A stretch of DNA of 64,000 nt from the NCBI GenBank assembly GCA_018241445.1, contig JAFEDT010000011.1, positions 62,001 through 126,000 on the forward strand. The letters run 5' to 3'. Origin of the DNA: Pseudomonadota bacterium (GTDB lineage: Bacteria; Pseudomonadota; Gammaproteobacteria; Steroidobacterales; Steroidobacteraceae). The translations under genes and the position numbers were made by a program. The notes under the pieces are model-generated. The model did not search any database and was not told the DNA's origin. It saw only the letters and a list, made by a program, of their open reading frames with translations. This document shows positions 54,263 to 63,049 of this stretch, piece after piece. Every line of letters begins with the position of its first letter. Position 1 is the stretch's first letter.

Positions 54263-55846
54263 CTACAGGTGGCGCATGAGGGCATGGCCCAGGTGCGCCA
54301 GCCGTTCGGACACACTGCGCATGGGGAACATGAACTCCTGGTAGAAGATCTCGTACATCGCCCAGGCCAGCGGGTGCAGCCCGGTCAGGGGATAGCGTGC
54401 GCCGCAGGCCCAGTTGGCGATGATCTCTCCGGAGATGAAGGCGTGCTCCAGCGAGTCGGCGGTGGTGTTGTTGCCGGCGAAGTAGATGCCGGTGTCCAGC
54501 TGTCCCGGGTAGCTGCGCGCCGCGCCCTTGCCCTGCGCCATGTGCAGGGCGCGTTTCGCCTGCATCATGAAGGTCGGCAGCCACATGCCGTGCTGCCAGT
54601 CTTCGGCGAACAGCACCAGGTCCTGGCGTGGCACCACGTGACCCTTGCCGGGATCGGGGATGTAGCCGTACATGGTCAGGTACAGTCCTGCTGATTCGGG
54701 CGTGTTGTGGATGTTCTGCTGCAGGTAGGTGGTGTAGGTGTGGAACATGTCGTAGTACGGCGGCGCGGCCTGCGCGGCGTAGTACGCGGTGAACTGCAGC
54801 GTTTCCTGCTGCTGGCGCAGATCCGGGGACAGCAGGTTGACGTCACTGTGGATGTAGCACTTGCCCGGCTGGAGCTGCCAGTCCTTCTTGTCGAGATACT
54901 TCGAGTAGAGGCTGTCCCACAGCGGTCCGCCGCCACTTTTGAGCAGGCCTGCCGCCGTGAGGATGTCCGTGGTAATGATCACCTTGTCGAACTGCCGGGT
55001 GATGATCGGCCCCTGGCCGCTCTGCCAGGTGACGGTCACCGGACCGGGCAGGTGCCCGGCCGGCGCGACGCTCAGCACGGTGGTGTTCATCCAGGCGGTG
55101 GCGGGCTTCAACTGCTGGGCCTGTGCGGCGAGCGCCTCGACCAGCGAGGAAGCCCCCTGGAGGAAGCGCCCGTAGCCGGCCCCGGGGTTGGTGAAGCTGC
55201 CGAGCCCTGGGTACTTGCCCGGCAGGTTGGCGAACAGCGGCACCAGGTCGTCCATCGTGACCTGGTTGGATAGTGCCGCCCCGTAGCCGTTGATGATGCT
55301 CAGGTACGGGTCGATGAAGTAGCTGAGGAACTGCTGCTGCTGCTCGTACGGCACCGTCAGGCCACCGAAATATTCGGCGACGGTCTTGGAGCCGTCCCCG
55401 TCCAGCAGCGCCCCATCGATGGTGTCCTGGAAGCGCTGCGCGTTGCGGTACATCGCTGGCGTGTACATGGCGAAGTCCGCGCCGCCGCGGTAGGCGTCGA
55501 AGTTGCCCCAGTTGCGCGCCGCGCCGTTGAGGCGCGGGAAGCCGCAGGCCACCTTGAGCGAGTCGTACCGGGCCACCGGCACGCGTTCGGCGATGCCGGG
55601 GCGGCCGGTGAGCACGTCGATGTTGGGGTAGAACATCGGCACGTAGAACTGCACGCCGGTGTCGACCAGTGTCGTACCGCCATTGTGTGTCACCGGCACG
55701 GTGAGCGCGTGGCCGCCGAAGCGCGCCGCGTCATGGATGATGGTGACGTCCCACTGGTTGCCGGGCTGGTCAGGCTGGGCAAGAGTCCACCACGTACCGA
55801 CTCCGGCGATGCCGCCGCCGATGATGCAGACGCTCTGGTTGGCCAC
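54263..55846 (-). CDS. FAD-dependent oxidoreductase (amine oxidase-like)
   Basis: 527 residues from GTG 55846, with GGAG five bases upstream. The dinucleotide-binding motif VCIIGGGIAGVGTWWTLA opens the protein. ARFGGHALTVP and a C-terminal FAD stretch (GIYFAGNNTTADSLEHAFIS) are like those of carotenoid and amine oxidase-type flavoproteins. It lies 70 bases after the ltp2-like gene on the same strand. It might dehydrogenate a steroid ring or side chain; the true substrate is not known. Confidence 0.75.
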   Translation of the reverse strand: MANQSVCIIGGGIAGVGTWWTLAQPDQPGNQWDVTIIHDAARFGGHALTVPVTHNGGTTLVDTGVQFYVPMFYPNIDVLTGRPGIAERVPVARYDSLKVACGFPRLNGAARNWGNFDAYRGGADFAMYTPAMYRNAQRFQDTIDGALLDGDGSKTVAEYFGGLTVPYEQQQQFLSYFIDPYLSIINGYGAALSNQVTMDDLVPLFANLPGKYPGLGSFTNPGAGYGRFLQGASSLVEALAAQAQQLKPATAWMNTTVLSVAPAGHLPGPVTVTWQSGQGPIITRQFDKVIITTDILTAAGLLKSGGGPLWDSLYSKYLDKKDWQLQPGKCYIHSDVNLLSPDLRQQQETLQFTAYYAAQAAPPYYDMFHTYTTYLQQNIHNTPESAGLYLTMYGYIPDPGKGHVVPRQDLVLFAEDWQHGMWLPTFMMQAKRALHMAQGKGAARSYPGQLDTGIYFAGNNTTADSLEHAFISGEIIANWACGARYPLTGLHPLAWAMYEIFYQEFMFPMRSVSERLAHLGHALMRHL

Positions 55847-55916
55847 GCAGTCTCCGTTCGCGGTTGTTATCCGGGTCGTGCGGCACTAAAGACTAGCACG
55901 AACGGCGGTGATCCAG

Positions 55917-57092
55917 TCACTCAGGCCGCGCCAGGATCACCCCGCTGGTGGGCACCCCCGTGCCGGCGGTGACCAGCACGTTGGCGGCGCCCGGCACCTG
56001 GTTGCAGGACGTGCCGCGCACCAGCCGCACGCCTTCGGCGACGCCATTCATACCGTGAATGTAGGCCTCGCCGAGCTGCCCGCCATGGGTGTTGGTCGGC
56101 AGGCGCCCGTTCAGTTCGAGGTTGCCCTCGCGGATGAAGTCCTTCGCCTGGCCGCGCCCGGCGAAGCCGAAGGCCTCGAGCTGTGGCAGCACGAACGGTG
56201 AGAAATGATCGTAGAGAATGGCCGCGTCGATGTCCGCGGCCGCAAGCCCCGACTGGGCGTAGAGCTGGGCTGCGACCAGCTCCATTTCGGTGAGGCGCGT
56301 GATGTCGCGGCGATAGTAGCTGGTCATCATCTGCTGATCGTCGGCTGCGCCCTGCGCGGCGGCGCGGATCAGCACCGGCGTCTGGCGCAGCGACCTGGCG
56401 CGTTGGCTCGAGGTCACCACGATCGCCACCGCGCCGTCTGACTCCTGGCAGCAATCCAGCAGGTGCAGCGGCTCGACAATCCAGCGCGAGGCCTGGTGCT
56501 GCTCGAGCGTGATCGGCTGCTGATAGAACCAGGCACGCGGGTTGCTGGCGGCGTGTTTGCGGCATACCACCGACACGCGGCCGAAGTCTTCCGACGTCGC
56601 GCCGTGCTCGTGCATGTAACGCCGCGCCGCCATGGCGACCCAGGAAGCCGGGGACATCAGCCCGAAGGGCACGTAGTAGCCGTAGTGGGCCGACTCCGCG
56701 GTCGGCAGCGGCGGCGGGGTGTAGCCGCTGCCGAAACGGTATTGCGAGCGCTCGTTCATGGCGCGGTAGCAGACAACCACGCCGGCGATGCCGGCGCTCA
56801 CCGCCAGCGCGGCCTGCTGCAGCGGCGCGCCCGCAGCGCCGCCGCCGTAATGGATGCGGCTGAAGAACCGCAGCTCCCGGCCACCGATGTTGCGGAAGAC
56901 CTCGATCTCGGGATTGTTGTCCATGGTGTAGGTGCACAGGCCGTCGACCTCAGCCGGGTCGATGCCGGCCTCGGCGAGCGCAGCCGTGACCGCCTCCACC
57001 GCCAGCCGCAACTCCGAGCGGCCCGAGTTCTTGGAGAATTCCGTGGCGCCGATGCCGACGATCGCAGCCTGATCGCGCGGGAAGCCGCTCAT
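55917..57092 (-). CDS. ltp2: Ltp2-like thiolase-fold steroid aldolase
   Basis: 391 residues from ATG 57092, thiolase fold. AAIVGIGATEFSKNSGRSEL is the typical start. AILYDHFSPFVLPQLEAFG supplies the Tyr that acts in Ltp2 retro-aldol cleavage. NTHGGQLGEAYIHGMNGVAEG and VRGTSCNQVPG are family motifs. Ltp2 cleaves the 17-hydroxy C22-CoA steroid to androstenedione-type product and propionyl-CoA, in complex with the DUF35 part of ChsH2. The chsH1 stop now lies upstream of it because of a duplication, although the original overlap is still visible. Confidence 0.83.
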   Translation of the reverse strand: MSGFPRDQAAIVGIGATEFSKNSGRSELRLAVEAVTAALAEAGIDPAEVDGLCTYTMDNNPEIEVFRNIGGRELRFFSRIHYGGGAAGAPLQQAALAVSAGIAGVVVCYRAMNERSQYRFGSGYTPPPLPTAESAHYGYYVPFGLMSPASWVAMAARRYMHEHGATSEDFGRVSVVCRKHAASNPRAWFYQQPITLEQHQASRWIVEPLHLLDCCQESDGAVAIVVTSSQRARSLRQTPVLIRAAAQGAADDQQMMTSYYRRDITRLTEMELVAAQLYAQSGLAAADIDAAILYDHFSPFVLPQLEAFGFAGRGQAKDFIREGNLELNGRLPTNTHGGQLGEAYIHGMNGVAEGVRLVRGTSCNQVPGAANVLVTAGTGVPTSGVILARPE

Positions 57093-57108
57093 GGCGCGCC
57101 TCGTCCGA

Positions 57109-57178
57109 AGCCGAGTGTCACCGTCGCGGCCATGTGCTCTCCCAGCCGAGTGTCACCGTTGCGGCCACGTGCTCTCCC
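57109..57178. repeat. 35-base tandem duplication at the 3' end of chsH1
   Basis: Units 57109-57143 and 57144-57178 match at 33 of 35 bases. The unit is not a multiple of three, so the second copy is read in a shifted frame and gives the new C-terminus STWPRR. Without it chsH1 would read on as GEHMAATVTLGFGRGAP and stop at a TGA that overlaps the ltp2-like ATG (ATGA). Confidence 0.9.
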
Positions 57179-57537
57179 AACCCATTGCGGCCGCTGACCC
57201 GGATCTGCGCCAGGCGCTCGGCGCCGTCCACCTGCAGCACCTCGCCGCTGAGTTTCATGGTATCGCCCGCGAAGTTGGGAGCCCCGAGGCGAATGGCGAT
57301 CCTGCGGATGCGCGCCGCAGGTCCCGCCCAGTCGGTCACGAACCGCTGCACGAGGCCGTTGGTCGTCAGGATGTTCATGAAAATGTCCGGCACACCCTTG
57401 GACTGCGCCGCCGCCTTGTCGTGGTGTACGTCCTCGAAATCGTGGCTGGCCATCGCGCCCGCGACGATCTGGCTGGCGCTGATGGGGATCAATAGCTCGG
57501 GCAGCGTGATGCCGGGCCGCAGGTCATCGAATGTCAT
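57118..57537 (-). CDS. chsH1: MaoC-like enoyl-CoA hydratase subunit (ChsH1 type) with altered C-terminus
   Basis: 139 residues, a single hot-dog domain. ASHDFEDVHHDKAAAQSKGV carries the Asp and His expected for catalysis. The partner ChsH2 (58706) has a second MaoC domain lacking the His, which fits the known heteromeric ChsH1-ChsH2 hydratase acting on the steroid 22-carbon enoyl-CoA. The last residues (STWPRR) come from a duplication-caused frameshift. The affected part is the last strand region, so folding might be disturbed. The start overlaps nothing and lies 9 bases after chsE1. Confidence 0.83.
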   Translation of the reverse strand: MTFDDLRPGITLPELLIPISASQIVAGAMASHDFEDVHHDKAAAQSKGVPDIFMNILTTNGLVQRFVTDWAGPAARIRRIAIRLGAPNFAGDTMKLSGEVLQVDGAERLAQIRVSGRNGLGEHVAATVTLGWESTWPRR

Positions 57538-57546
57538 CGGTCGCCC

Positions 57547-58683
57547 TCACGCCAGCGCAGCCGTGTCGCCCGCGGCGATTGCCCGCCCGATGTCCGCGAG
57601 CATCGGGGTCGCGCCGCCCAGTGCCGCACCGATCTGCTTTGCGCGCAGGAAGAAGTGATGGATCGGATACTCGACATCCGCGCCGATGCCGCCGTGCAGG
57701 TGCTGTGCGGTGTGCACGACGCGATGTCCCGCGAGCGCGGCCCAGTACTTGGCGGCGGCCACCTCGGCCGCAGCGTTCTCGCCCTGCGCCAGCAGCCACG
57801 CAGCGCGCAGATACGCGCTGCGCAGGGCCTCCACGTCGATGAACGCATCGGCGGCGCGCTGCTGCACGGCCTGCATCGACCCGAGACGGCGCCCGAACTG
57901 GATACGCTCGCTGCTGTAGGCGGCGGTGCGCCGCAGCGCCTCGGCGCTCACGCCGACCTGCTGCGCCGCGAGCGCAACGCGGCCGTGCTGCACGATCCAG
58001 CGAGCGATGGCCGCTCCCGCCGCGGGGGCGCCCAGCAGCGCATCCGGCCCCACGGCAACACCGGCCAGGTGCAGCTCAGCGTGCGGCTCGCCGCTGCTCA
58101 ACTCCTGGACAGACAGTGTGACGCCCGCGGACGCGGGATCCACGAGGAACACCGCCACGGATTCCTCAAGGCGCGCCGGCACCAGCAGGCACGCCGCCTG
58201 TTTGCCGTAGGGAACCGTGACCTTCGTGCCGCTCAGTCGCCACGACGCGCCGTGCACCTCAGCGCGGGTTGCAATGGGCAGTGCGGGGTCGGTGTTGCCG
58301 ACCTCTTCCAGCGCCCCGGTTACGATCGCCTCGCCGCGTGCGATGGCCGGCAGCCACCGGTCGCGCTGCACCTGTGTGCCGAAGGCCTGCAGCGGCAGGG
58401 CGCCGAGCACCAGGGTTGCCAGCAGTGGCACCGGGGCCAGCGTGCGGCCCTGCTCCTCGAGCAGCAGGCCGAGTTCCATGATGCCGAAACCGCTGCCGCC
58501 CCAGTCAGCGCCTATCGCGGCGCCGAGCAGGCCCGCATCGGCAAGGGCGCGCCACAAGGTGCGATCGTAGGGCTCACTGCCACGCGCGAAGGCGCGCAGC
58601 GTTTCGTCGGTGCTGCCGTCGCTGAAGATGCGGCGGCCCAGCTCGTGGATATTCGCCTGGTCCTCGTTGAGCGAAAAGTCCAT
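57547..58683 (-). CDS. chsE1: Acyl-CoA dehydrogenase subunit lacking the catalytic Glu (ChsE1/FadE28 type)
   Basis: 378 residues. FGIMELGLLLEEQGRTLAPV and the C-terminal LHGGIGADVEYPIHHFFLRA match the FadE28 pattern. The position of the usual catalytic Glu in acyl-CoA dehydrogenases reads QHGRVALA, so a base is absent; the active Glu is in the partner ChsE2 at 59675. ChsE1-ChsE2 form an alpha2beta2 enzyme that introduces the double bond in the C3 side chain of the steroid-CoA. The spacing to neighbours is about 10-20 bases. Confidence 0.85.
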   Translation of the reverse strand: MDFSLNEDQANIHELGRRIFSDGSTDETLRAFARGSEPYDRTLWRALADAGLLGAAIGADWGGSGFGIMELGLLLEEQGRTLAPVPLLATLVLGALPLQAFGTQVQRDRWLPAIARGEAIVTGALEEVGNTDPALPIATRAEVHGASWRLSGTKVTVPYGKQAACLLVPARLEESVAVFLVDPASAGVTLSVQELSSGEPHAELHLAGVAVGPDALLGAPAAGAAIARWIVQHGRVALAAQQVGVSAEALRRTAAYSSERIQFGRRLGSMQAVQQRAADAFIDVEALRSAYLRAAWLLAQGENAAAEVAAAKYWAALAGHRVVHTAQHLHGGIGADVEYPIHHFFLRAKQIGAALGGATPMLADIGRAIAAGDTAALA

Positions 58684-58705
58684 GTGTGCGTCCGTCGGGC
58701 GAGCG

Positions 58706-59656
58706 TCAGGCGAGCCGGAACGCCGGCAGCAGGTAGCCGGGCTCGACTTCCACGAAATCGAGCGCGACCGCCCGGCCGATCTGCAGCTGCTGCGCCCCCG
58801 CCTCGAGCAGGTTGGCGACGACGCGCACGCCCTCGGCGAGTTCGACCAGCAGGATGGTAAGCGGGTAGTGCAGGGCGGGCAGCCGTGGCTGGTGCATCAC
58901 CACGAAGCTGTGGATGGTGCCGCGGCCGCTCGCCTCGACCGTACGCCACTCCAGCGAGCGGCACTGTGGGCACATGGGACCGGGCGGATGACGCAGCCGC
59001 CCACAGGCCGCGCAGCACTGGACCAGGAGCCGGCGCGCCTTGATCCCCTCCCAGAAGAACGCATTGTCATGCGTGACCGCCGGCCGCGGATGCGGGATGC
59101 TCTTCGGGACGGCGGCCGCCTGCGCCGTGGCCGCCTGCGCCAACGGCGGCCTGAACTTCAGCACCCGGAACAGCATCCGTCCGACCGCATCGCCCGCATC
59201 GTCGGTGAACTCGTAACGCAGCGTGACGAAGTGACCGACGCCCAGCGCCGTGCGCTTCTCTTCCGAGACGTCCTCCACGATCGCCGTGCAGTGAACCCGG
59301 TCGCCCTCGTGAAGATAACGATCGTAGTCCTGCTCGACGTTGGTGGCGACCACACCCGTGAAGCCCGCGGCATCGAACAGCTCCAGCACCTGCATGCGCT
59401 CGGTACTCGCCCGGCCTCCGGGTCGAAACGGGCTCATGGTCCACACGTCGAGCATGGCGGGCGGCGCCACGATACCGTCGAACCCGGCAGCGCGGGCCGC
59501 CGCCGCATCCTGGTAGACCGGGTTGCGGTCCCCCATCGCGTCGCACCAGCGGCGGATCGCCGGCAGGTTGACCGGATCGCGCGCCGCCACGGGCGTAGCC
59601 GCGGGCTTGCCGACAAAAGCGCGCGCGCGGGTCACGAGGTCGGTGGCGTCACTCAT
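58706..59656 (-). CDS. chsH2: MaoC/DUF35 fusion, ChsH2 type
   Basis: 316 residues. The N-terminal MaoC domain (about 1-175) has GDRNPVYQDAAAARAAGFDG, with Tyr where ChsH1 has His, so it is probably non-catalytic. The C-terminal DUF35 domain has a rubredoxin-like zinc ribbon, CCAACGRLRHPPGPMCPQC, and an OB fold after it (GRGTIHSFVVMHQPRLPALH). The DUF35 part binds the Ltp2 aldolase in known systems. It lies 18 bases after chsE2. The length equals that of mycobacterial ChsH2. Confidence 0.88.
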   Translation of the reverse strand: MSDATDLVTRARAFVGKPAATPVAARDPVNLPAIRRWCDAMGDRNPVYQDAAAARAAGFDGIVAPPAMLDVWTMSPFRPGGRASTERMQVLELFDAAGFTGVVATNVEQDYDRYLHEGDRVHCTAIVEDVSEEKRTALGVGHFVTLRYEFTDDAGDAVGRMLFRVLKFRPPLAQAATAQAAAVPKSIPHPRPAVTHDNAFFWEGIKARRLLVQCCAACGRLRHPPGPMCPQCRSLEWRTVEASGRGTIHSFVVMHQPRLPALHYPLTILLVELAEGVRVVANLLEAGAQQLQIGRAVALDFVEVEPGYLLPAFRLA

Positions 59657-59674
59657 GCATCACTCGTGTGCCGC

Positions 59675-60850
59675 TCAGCGCCGCTCGCGCGGCATGCCCA
59701 GGCCAACCTGGGCGACCATGTCGCGCAGCACTTCCGCCGTGCCGCCGCCGAAGGTGTTGATCTGGCACTTGCGATACTCCCGCTCGATCCGACCGCGCAG
59801 CACCGCGCCGGCCGAGCCCTCGCGCACGAGCCCGATGGGCCCGAGCACGTCCAGCAGCAGCCGCATCACCTGGATGACGCTCTCGGTGCCGAAGACCTTG
59901 AGCCCCGCGGCCAGGTCCGGGCGGGTCGAGCCCTGGCCCACCTCCCAGGCGACGCGGTTGCCCAGCGTCGCCACCGCGGTCAGCAGCGCGTAACACTCCG
60001 CGAGCGCCATCTGCACCCACTCCACTTCGATCAGCCTGCGGCCACCGCCCGCCTCGATGCTACGCGCCCATGCCACCACGTCGTCGAAGCAGCCGTTGGC
60101 CCCGTAGGTGAGGGCGGCCAGCCCGATGCGCTCGTGGTTGAGCTGCTCGGCGATCAGCCGCCAGCCGCTGTTCTCGGCGCCGAGCATCATCGAGGCCGGC
60201 ACCCGCACGTGATCGTAATAAGTGATGTTGGTGCGCACGCCGCCGACGGTGTGGATCGGCGAGAAGGAGAACCCGGGCAGGCGCGTGTCCAGCATGAAAA
60301 TGGTGATGCCGCGGTGCGGCGGCGCCTGCGGGTCGGTGCGCGCCGCGAGGAACACGTAGTCCGCGCCTTCCGCGCCGCTGGTGAAGACCTTCTGGCCGCT
60401 GATCACGAACTCCTCACCGTCGCGCACGGCCTGCGTGCGCAGCGACGCCAGGTCGGTGCCGGCGCCCGGCTCGGTATAGCCGATCGCGAAGATCAGCTCA
60501 CCGGCGGCGATGCGCGGCAGGATGTCGCGCTTCTGCTTGTCGGTGCCGAGCCTCATCAGCGCCGGTCCCACCGTGTTGACGGTGACGAACGGGAATGGCG
60601 CCTCGGCCAGCACCAGCTCTTCGAGCAGGATCTTCTGCGTCAGCGCATCCAGCCCGCGCCCGCCGTACTCGGCCGGCCACCCGGGCGTCAACCAGCCGTC
60701 TTGCCCCATGCGGCGGATCACCGCCCGGTAAGCGGGCCCGCTCTCCAGGCTGCGCGTCGCCGCGCGTACCGCGGGCGTCATGATGCCTTCGAGGTACGCC
60801 CGAAACTCGGCCCGCAGGGCCCTCTGGCCGGCGGTGTAGTCAACGTACAC
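59675..60850 (-). CDS. chsE2: Catalytic acyl-CoA dehydrogenase subunit (ChsE2/FadE29 type)
   Basis: 391 residues from GTG 60850. GPAYRAVIRRMGQDGWLTPG, FAIGYTEPGAGTDLASLRT, GQKVFTSGAEGADYVFLAAR and RLIAEQLNHERIGLAAL with the catalytic Glu match FadE29. It pairs with ChsE1 at 57547 to oxidise 3-oxo-4-pregnene-20-carboxyl-CoA-like substrates. It overlaps the acyl-CoA synthetase gene by 11 bases, suggesting coupled translation. Confidence 0.9.
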   Translation of the reverse strand: MYVDYTAGQRALRAEFRAYLEGIMTPAVRAATRSLESGPAYRAVIRRMGQDGWLTPGWPAEYGGRGLDALTQKILLEELVLAEAPFPFVTVNTVGPALMRLGTDKQKRDILPRIAAGELIFAIGYTEPGAGTDLASLRTQAVRDGEEFVISGQKVFTSGAEGADYVFLAARTDPQAPPHRGITIFMLDTRLPGFSFSPIHTVGGVRTNITYYDHVRVPASMMLGAENSGWRLIAEQLNHERIGLAALTYGANGCFDDVVAWARSIEAGGGRRLIEVEWVQMALAECYALLTAVATLGNRVAWEVGQGSTRPDLAAGLKVFGTESVIQVMRLLLDVLGPIGLVREGSAGAVLRGRIEREYRKCQINTFGGGTAEVLRDMVAQVGLGMPRERR

Positions 60851-62786
60851 CGGCAGCCCCGCTGTCAGCCGCGTAGGCCGCGATGTCCAGGCGCGCGAGC
60901 GCCGCCTCGGTCAGCGGCACGTATCTGCCCGCCGCGCCATCGGCGACGAACAGCGCATCGCCGTTGGCGAGCGCCGGATCGTAACCCTGGCGCTGCAGGT
61001 CCACCTTGCGCAGCTTGAACGTGGTTGTCATGTCGGCGGTGGCGCTCAGGCGCACGAACAGCGGCACCGCGTGCGGCGCCAGGTGCGCGCTGGCAAAGGC
61101 GTAGAAGGCGGCCGGGTCGAAGAGCCCGCCCGGCGCATAGGTCAGCGCTGCCATGCCCGCACGGCCCTCGGTTCCCGGCACCCGCACGCCGTAGACATTG
61201 ATCACCGTTGGCCCGGCAAAGGGCGCCAGCGTGACCTCGACTTCCTGCGTGGAGACATTCTCGCCCTTCCAGCGGAAGGTATCGCCGACCCGGTCGACGA
61301 AGTAGAAATAGTCGTCGGCGTCGAAGCGCACCAGGTCTCCGGAGCGGAACCACACGTCCCCGGGCTGGAACACGTCGCGCAGCAGCTTGGCCTCCGTCGC
61401 CTGCGGCGACGTATAGCCTTCAAAGAACCCCATCACTCCGCTGCCGCCCAGCACCTCGGCGATGAGCTCCCCGGGCTCCCCGGGCCGCGCCAGCACCAGG
61501 TGGCCCTGCGCGTCACGCACATGCGTATCCTGGTCGACATCGTAGCGCACCACGCGGATGTTGCTGTGCTGCGGGTAGGGCAGGCGCCCGACCGACCCGA
61601 TCCGGTTGTCGACGTTGCTGATGCCGTAGTTGGCCTCTGTTGAGCCCAGGCCTTCGACCACGTCCGTGACGCCGAAGCGCACGACGAACTGCCGCCATAC
61701 GTCGGGCCGCAGGCCGGCGCCGCCCATGGCGCGCAGACTGTGATCCCGGTCATCCGGCCGCACCGGCGCCTCCAGCAGGTAACGGATGATCTCGCCGATA
61801 TAGTAGACCGCCGTGATGCGGTGGCGGCGCACGTCCTGCCAGAAGCCGCGGGTGCTGAACTTTCTGCGCAGCACGAACGGCACGCCGAAGGCCAGAGCCA
61901 CCGACGGCACCACCATGCCGCCCGCGCCGTGATACAGCGGCAGCACGCAATAAAAGACATCGTCCGCTCCAAACCCCAGCAGCCCGCCCATCATCTCCCC
62001 GGCGTTGATGAAGCGCATGTGGCTCACACGCGCCGCCTTGGGCAGCCCGGTCGTGCCCGACGTGAAGATGTAATAGAGAGGGTCGGCCAGCCTGACACCC
62101 GCGCGCACCGCGCGGTCCGGGTCACGGTCACTGGCCGCGCGTAGCGCCGCATCGAAATCGCTGCCGTACGCGCCGCCCTCGCTGCGCAAGCTACTCCTGC
62201 TGCGCCCGCCGCCGCTGCTGCCCCCGCCGCTCCTGCCCTCGACACTGCTGACACCGCCGCTACTGCCTTCCGGCGCCGTCTCGGCCTGCTCCCAGATCAC
62301 GGCCGGCCGGTCGGCGGGATCCAGGCCATCCAGTGACGCCACCAGCTCCGAGCCGACGATCAGCGCGCGGGGAGCGACCTGCCGCAGCGCGTGACCCAAA
62401 ACGTCCCCGGTGGCGCTGGTATTGATGAGTGCCGTCACGATCCCCGCCTTGGCCAGGCCAAGCCAGATCAGCACGAACTGCGGGCGGTTGTGCATGAGCA
62501 GCGCCACCACATCGCCGCAGCGAAGACCAGCCGCGAGCGCCGCGTTCGCCACCTGATTGGCCCAGCAGTTGGCCTCGGCGTAAGTGACGCACTGATCCTC
62601 GAACAGAATGAACGGCCGCGCGCCGCTGTCCCGCGCCCGCTCCTCCAGCCGGTCCGCAACCGTGTACGGCATGTCCCGGGTGAACCCGGTCACGCGCCTG
62701 GCGCCGCGCATCAGGCGGGCGAGCGTCTCTTCGCGGCTGGGAACCTGGAAATCCTGTATCGCAGGTGGCGCGTCGGCGGGTCTCAC
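60840..62786 (-). CDS. Acyl-CoA synthetase (FATP/FadD6/FadD17-like)
   Basis: 648 residues. The N-terminal part YAEANCWANQVANAALAAGL and LVWLGLAKAGIVTALINTS-like segments, the AMP motif YYIFTSGTTGLPKAARVSH and the C-terminal FRWKGENVSTQEVEVTLAP are typical of very-long-chain/bile acid-type synthetases. A Gly/Ser/Arg-rich insert of about 35 residues (coded near 62166-62276) interrupts the N-terminal domain. It is the first gene of the operon and probably activates the steroid carboxylate with CoA. Confidence 0.85.
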   Translation of the reverse strand: MRPADAPPAIQDFQVPSREETLARLMRGARRVTGFTRDMPYTVADRLEERARDSGARPFILFEDQCVTYAEANCWANQVANAALAAGLRCGDVVALLMHNRPQFVLIWLGLAKAGIVTALINTSATGDVLGHALRQVAPRALIVGSELVASLDGLDPADRPAVIWEQAETAPEGSSGGVSSVEGRSGGGSSGGGRSRSSLRSEGGAYGSDFDAALRAASDRDPDRAVRAGVRLADPLYYIFTSGTTGLPKAARVSHMRFINAGEMMGGLLGFGADDVFYCVLPLYHGAGGMVVPSVALAFGVPFVLRRKFSTRGFWQDVRRHRITAVYYIGEIIRYLLEAPVRPDDRDHSLRAMGGAGLRPDVWRQFVVRFGVTDVVEGLGSTEANYGISNVDNRIGSVGRLPYPQHSNIRVVRYDVDQDTHVRDAQGHLVLARPGEPGELIAEVLGGSGVMGFFEGYTSPQATEAKLLRDVFQPGDVWFRSGDLVRFDADDYFYFVDRVGDTFRWKGENVSTQEVEVTLAPFAGPTVINVYGVRVPGTEGRAGMAALTYAPGGLFDPAAFYAFASAHLAPHAVPLFVRLSATADMTTTFKLRKVDLQRQGYDPALANGDALFVADGAAGRYVPLTEAALARLDIAAYAADSGAAGVR

Positions 62787-63000
62787 CGCCGCAGAATGCC
62801 CGTTCCCGGATCAGCGGCAATCGTCTGTTCGGGGGCGGCCACCCGCAATCAGGATGGTGGGTTCGAGGTGATCGAGGGGGAAATCGGCGGGGTCGAGCAG
62901 GACATCCTGCGGATGCTGGCCGAGGTGACGGGTGGGCACCGCCGAGATGACGTACATTGCCGGCGTCTCCGACAGGAGTGTCGACAAATTCGTAGATTTA

Positions 63001-63034
63001 AAACGTCGGGTCTTGCACATAATCCCCGACGTTT
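63001..63034 (+). promoter_or_regulatory. Inverted repeat in the abiE promoter
   Basis: AAACGTCGGG (63001-63010) and CCCGACGTTT (63025-63034) are perfect 10-base inverted arms. CATAAT (63018-63023) between them is a good -10 element. AbiEi proteins are known to bind inverted repeats in their own promoter, so this is probably the operator for the next two genes. Confidence 0.7.
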
Positions 63035-63049
63035 CATACCATAGCGGGC

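Noticed and set aside
58610..61018. Long plus-strand open frame of about 800 codons
   Set aside because: It is antisense to chsE1, chsH2 and chsE2 and has the Arg/His/Gly composition typical of shadow frames. The minus-strand proteins have clear domains.
62811..62957. Minus-strand frame of 48 codons starting MYVISAVPTRHLG, between abiE and the acyl-CoA synthetase
   Set aside because: The composition is not unlike a real protein, but there is no recognisable family and no clear ribosome-binding site. It could be a gene remnant; the evidence is too thin to list.
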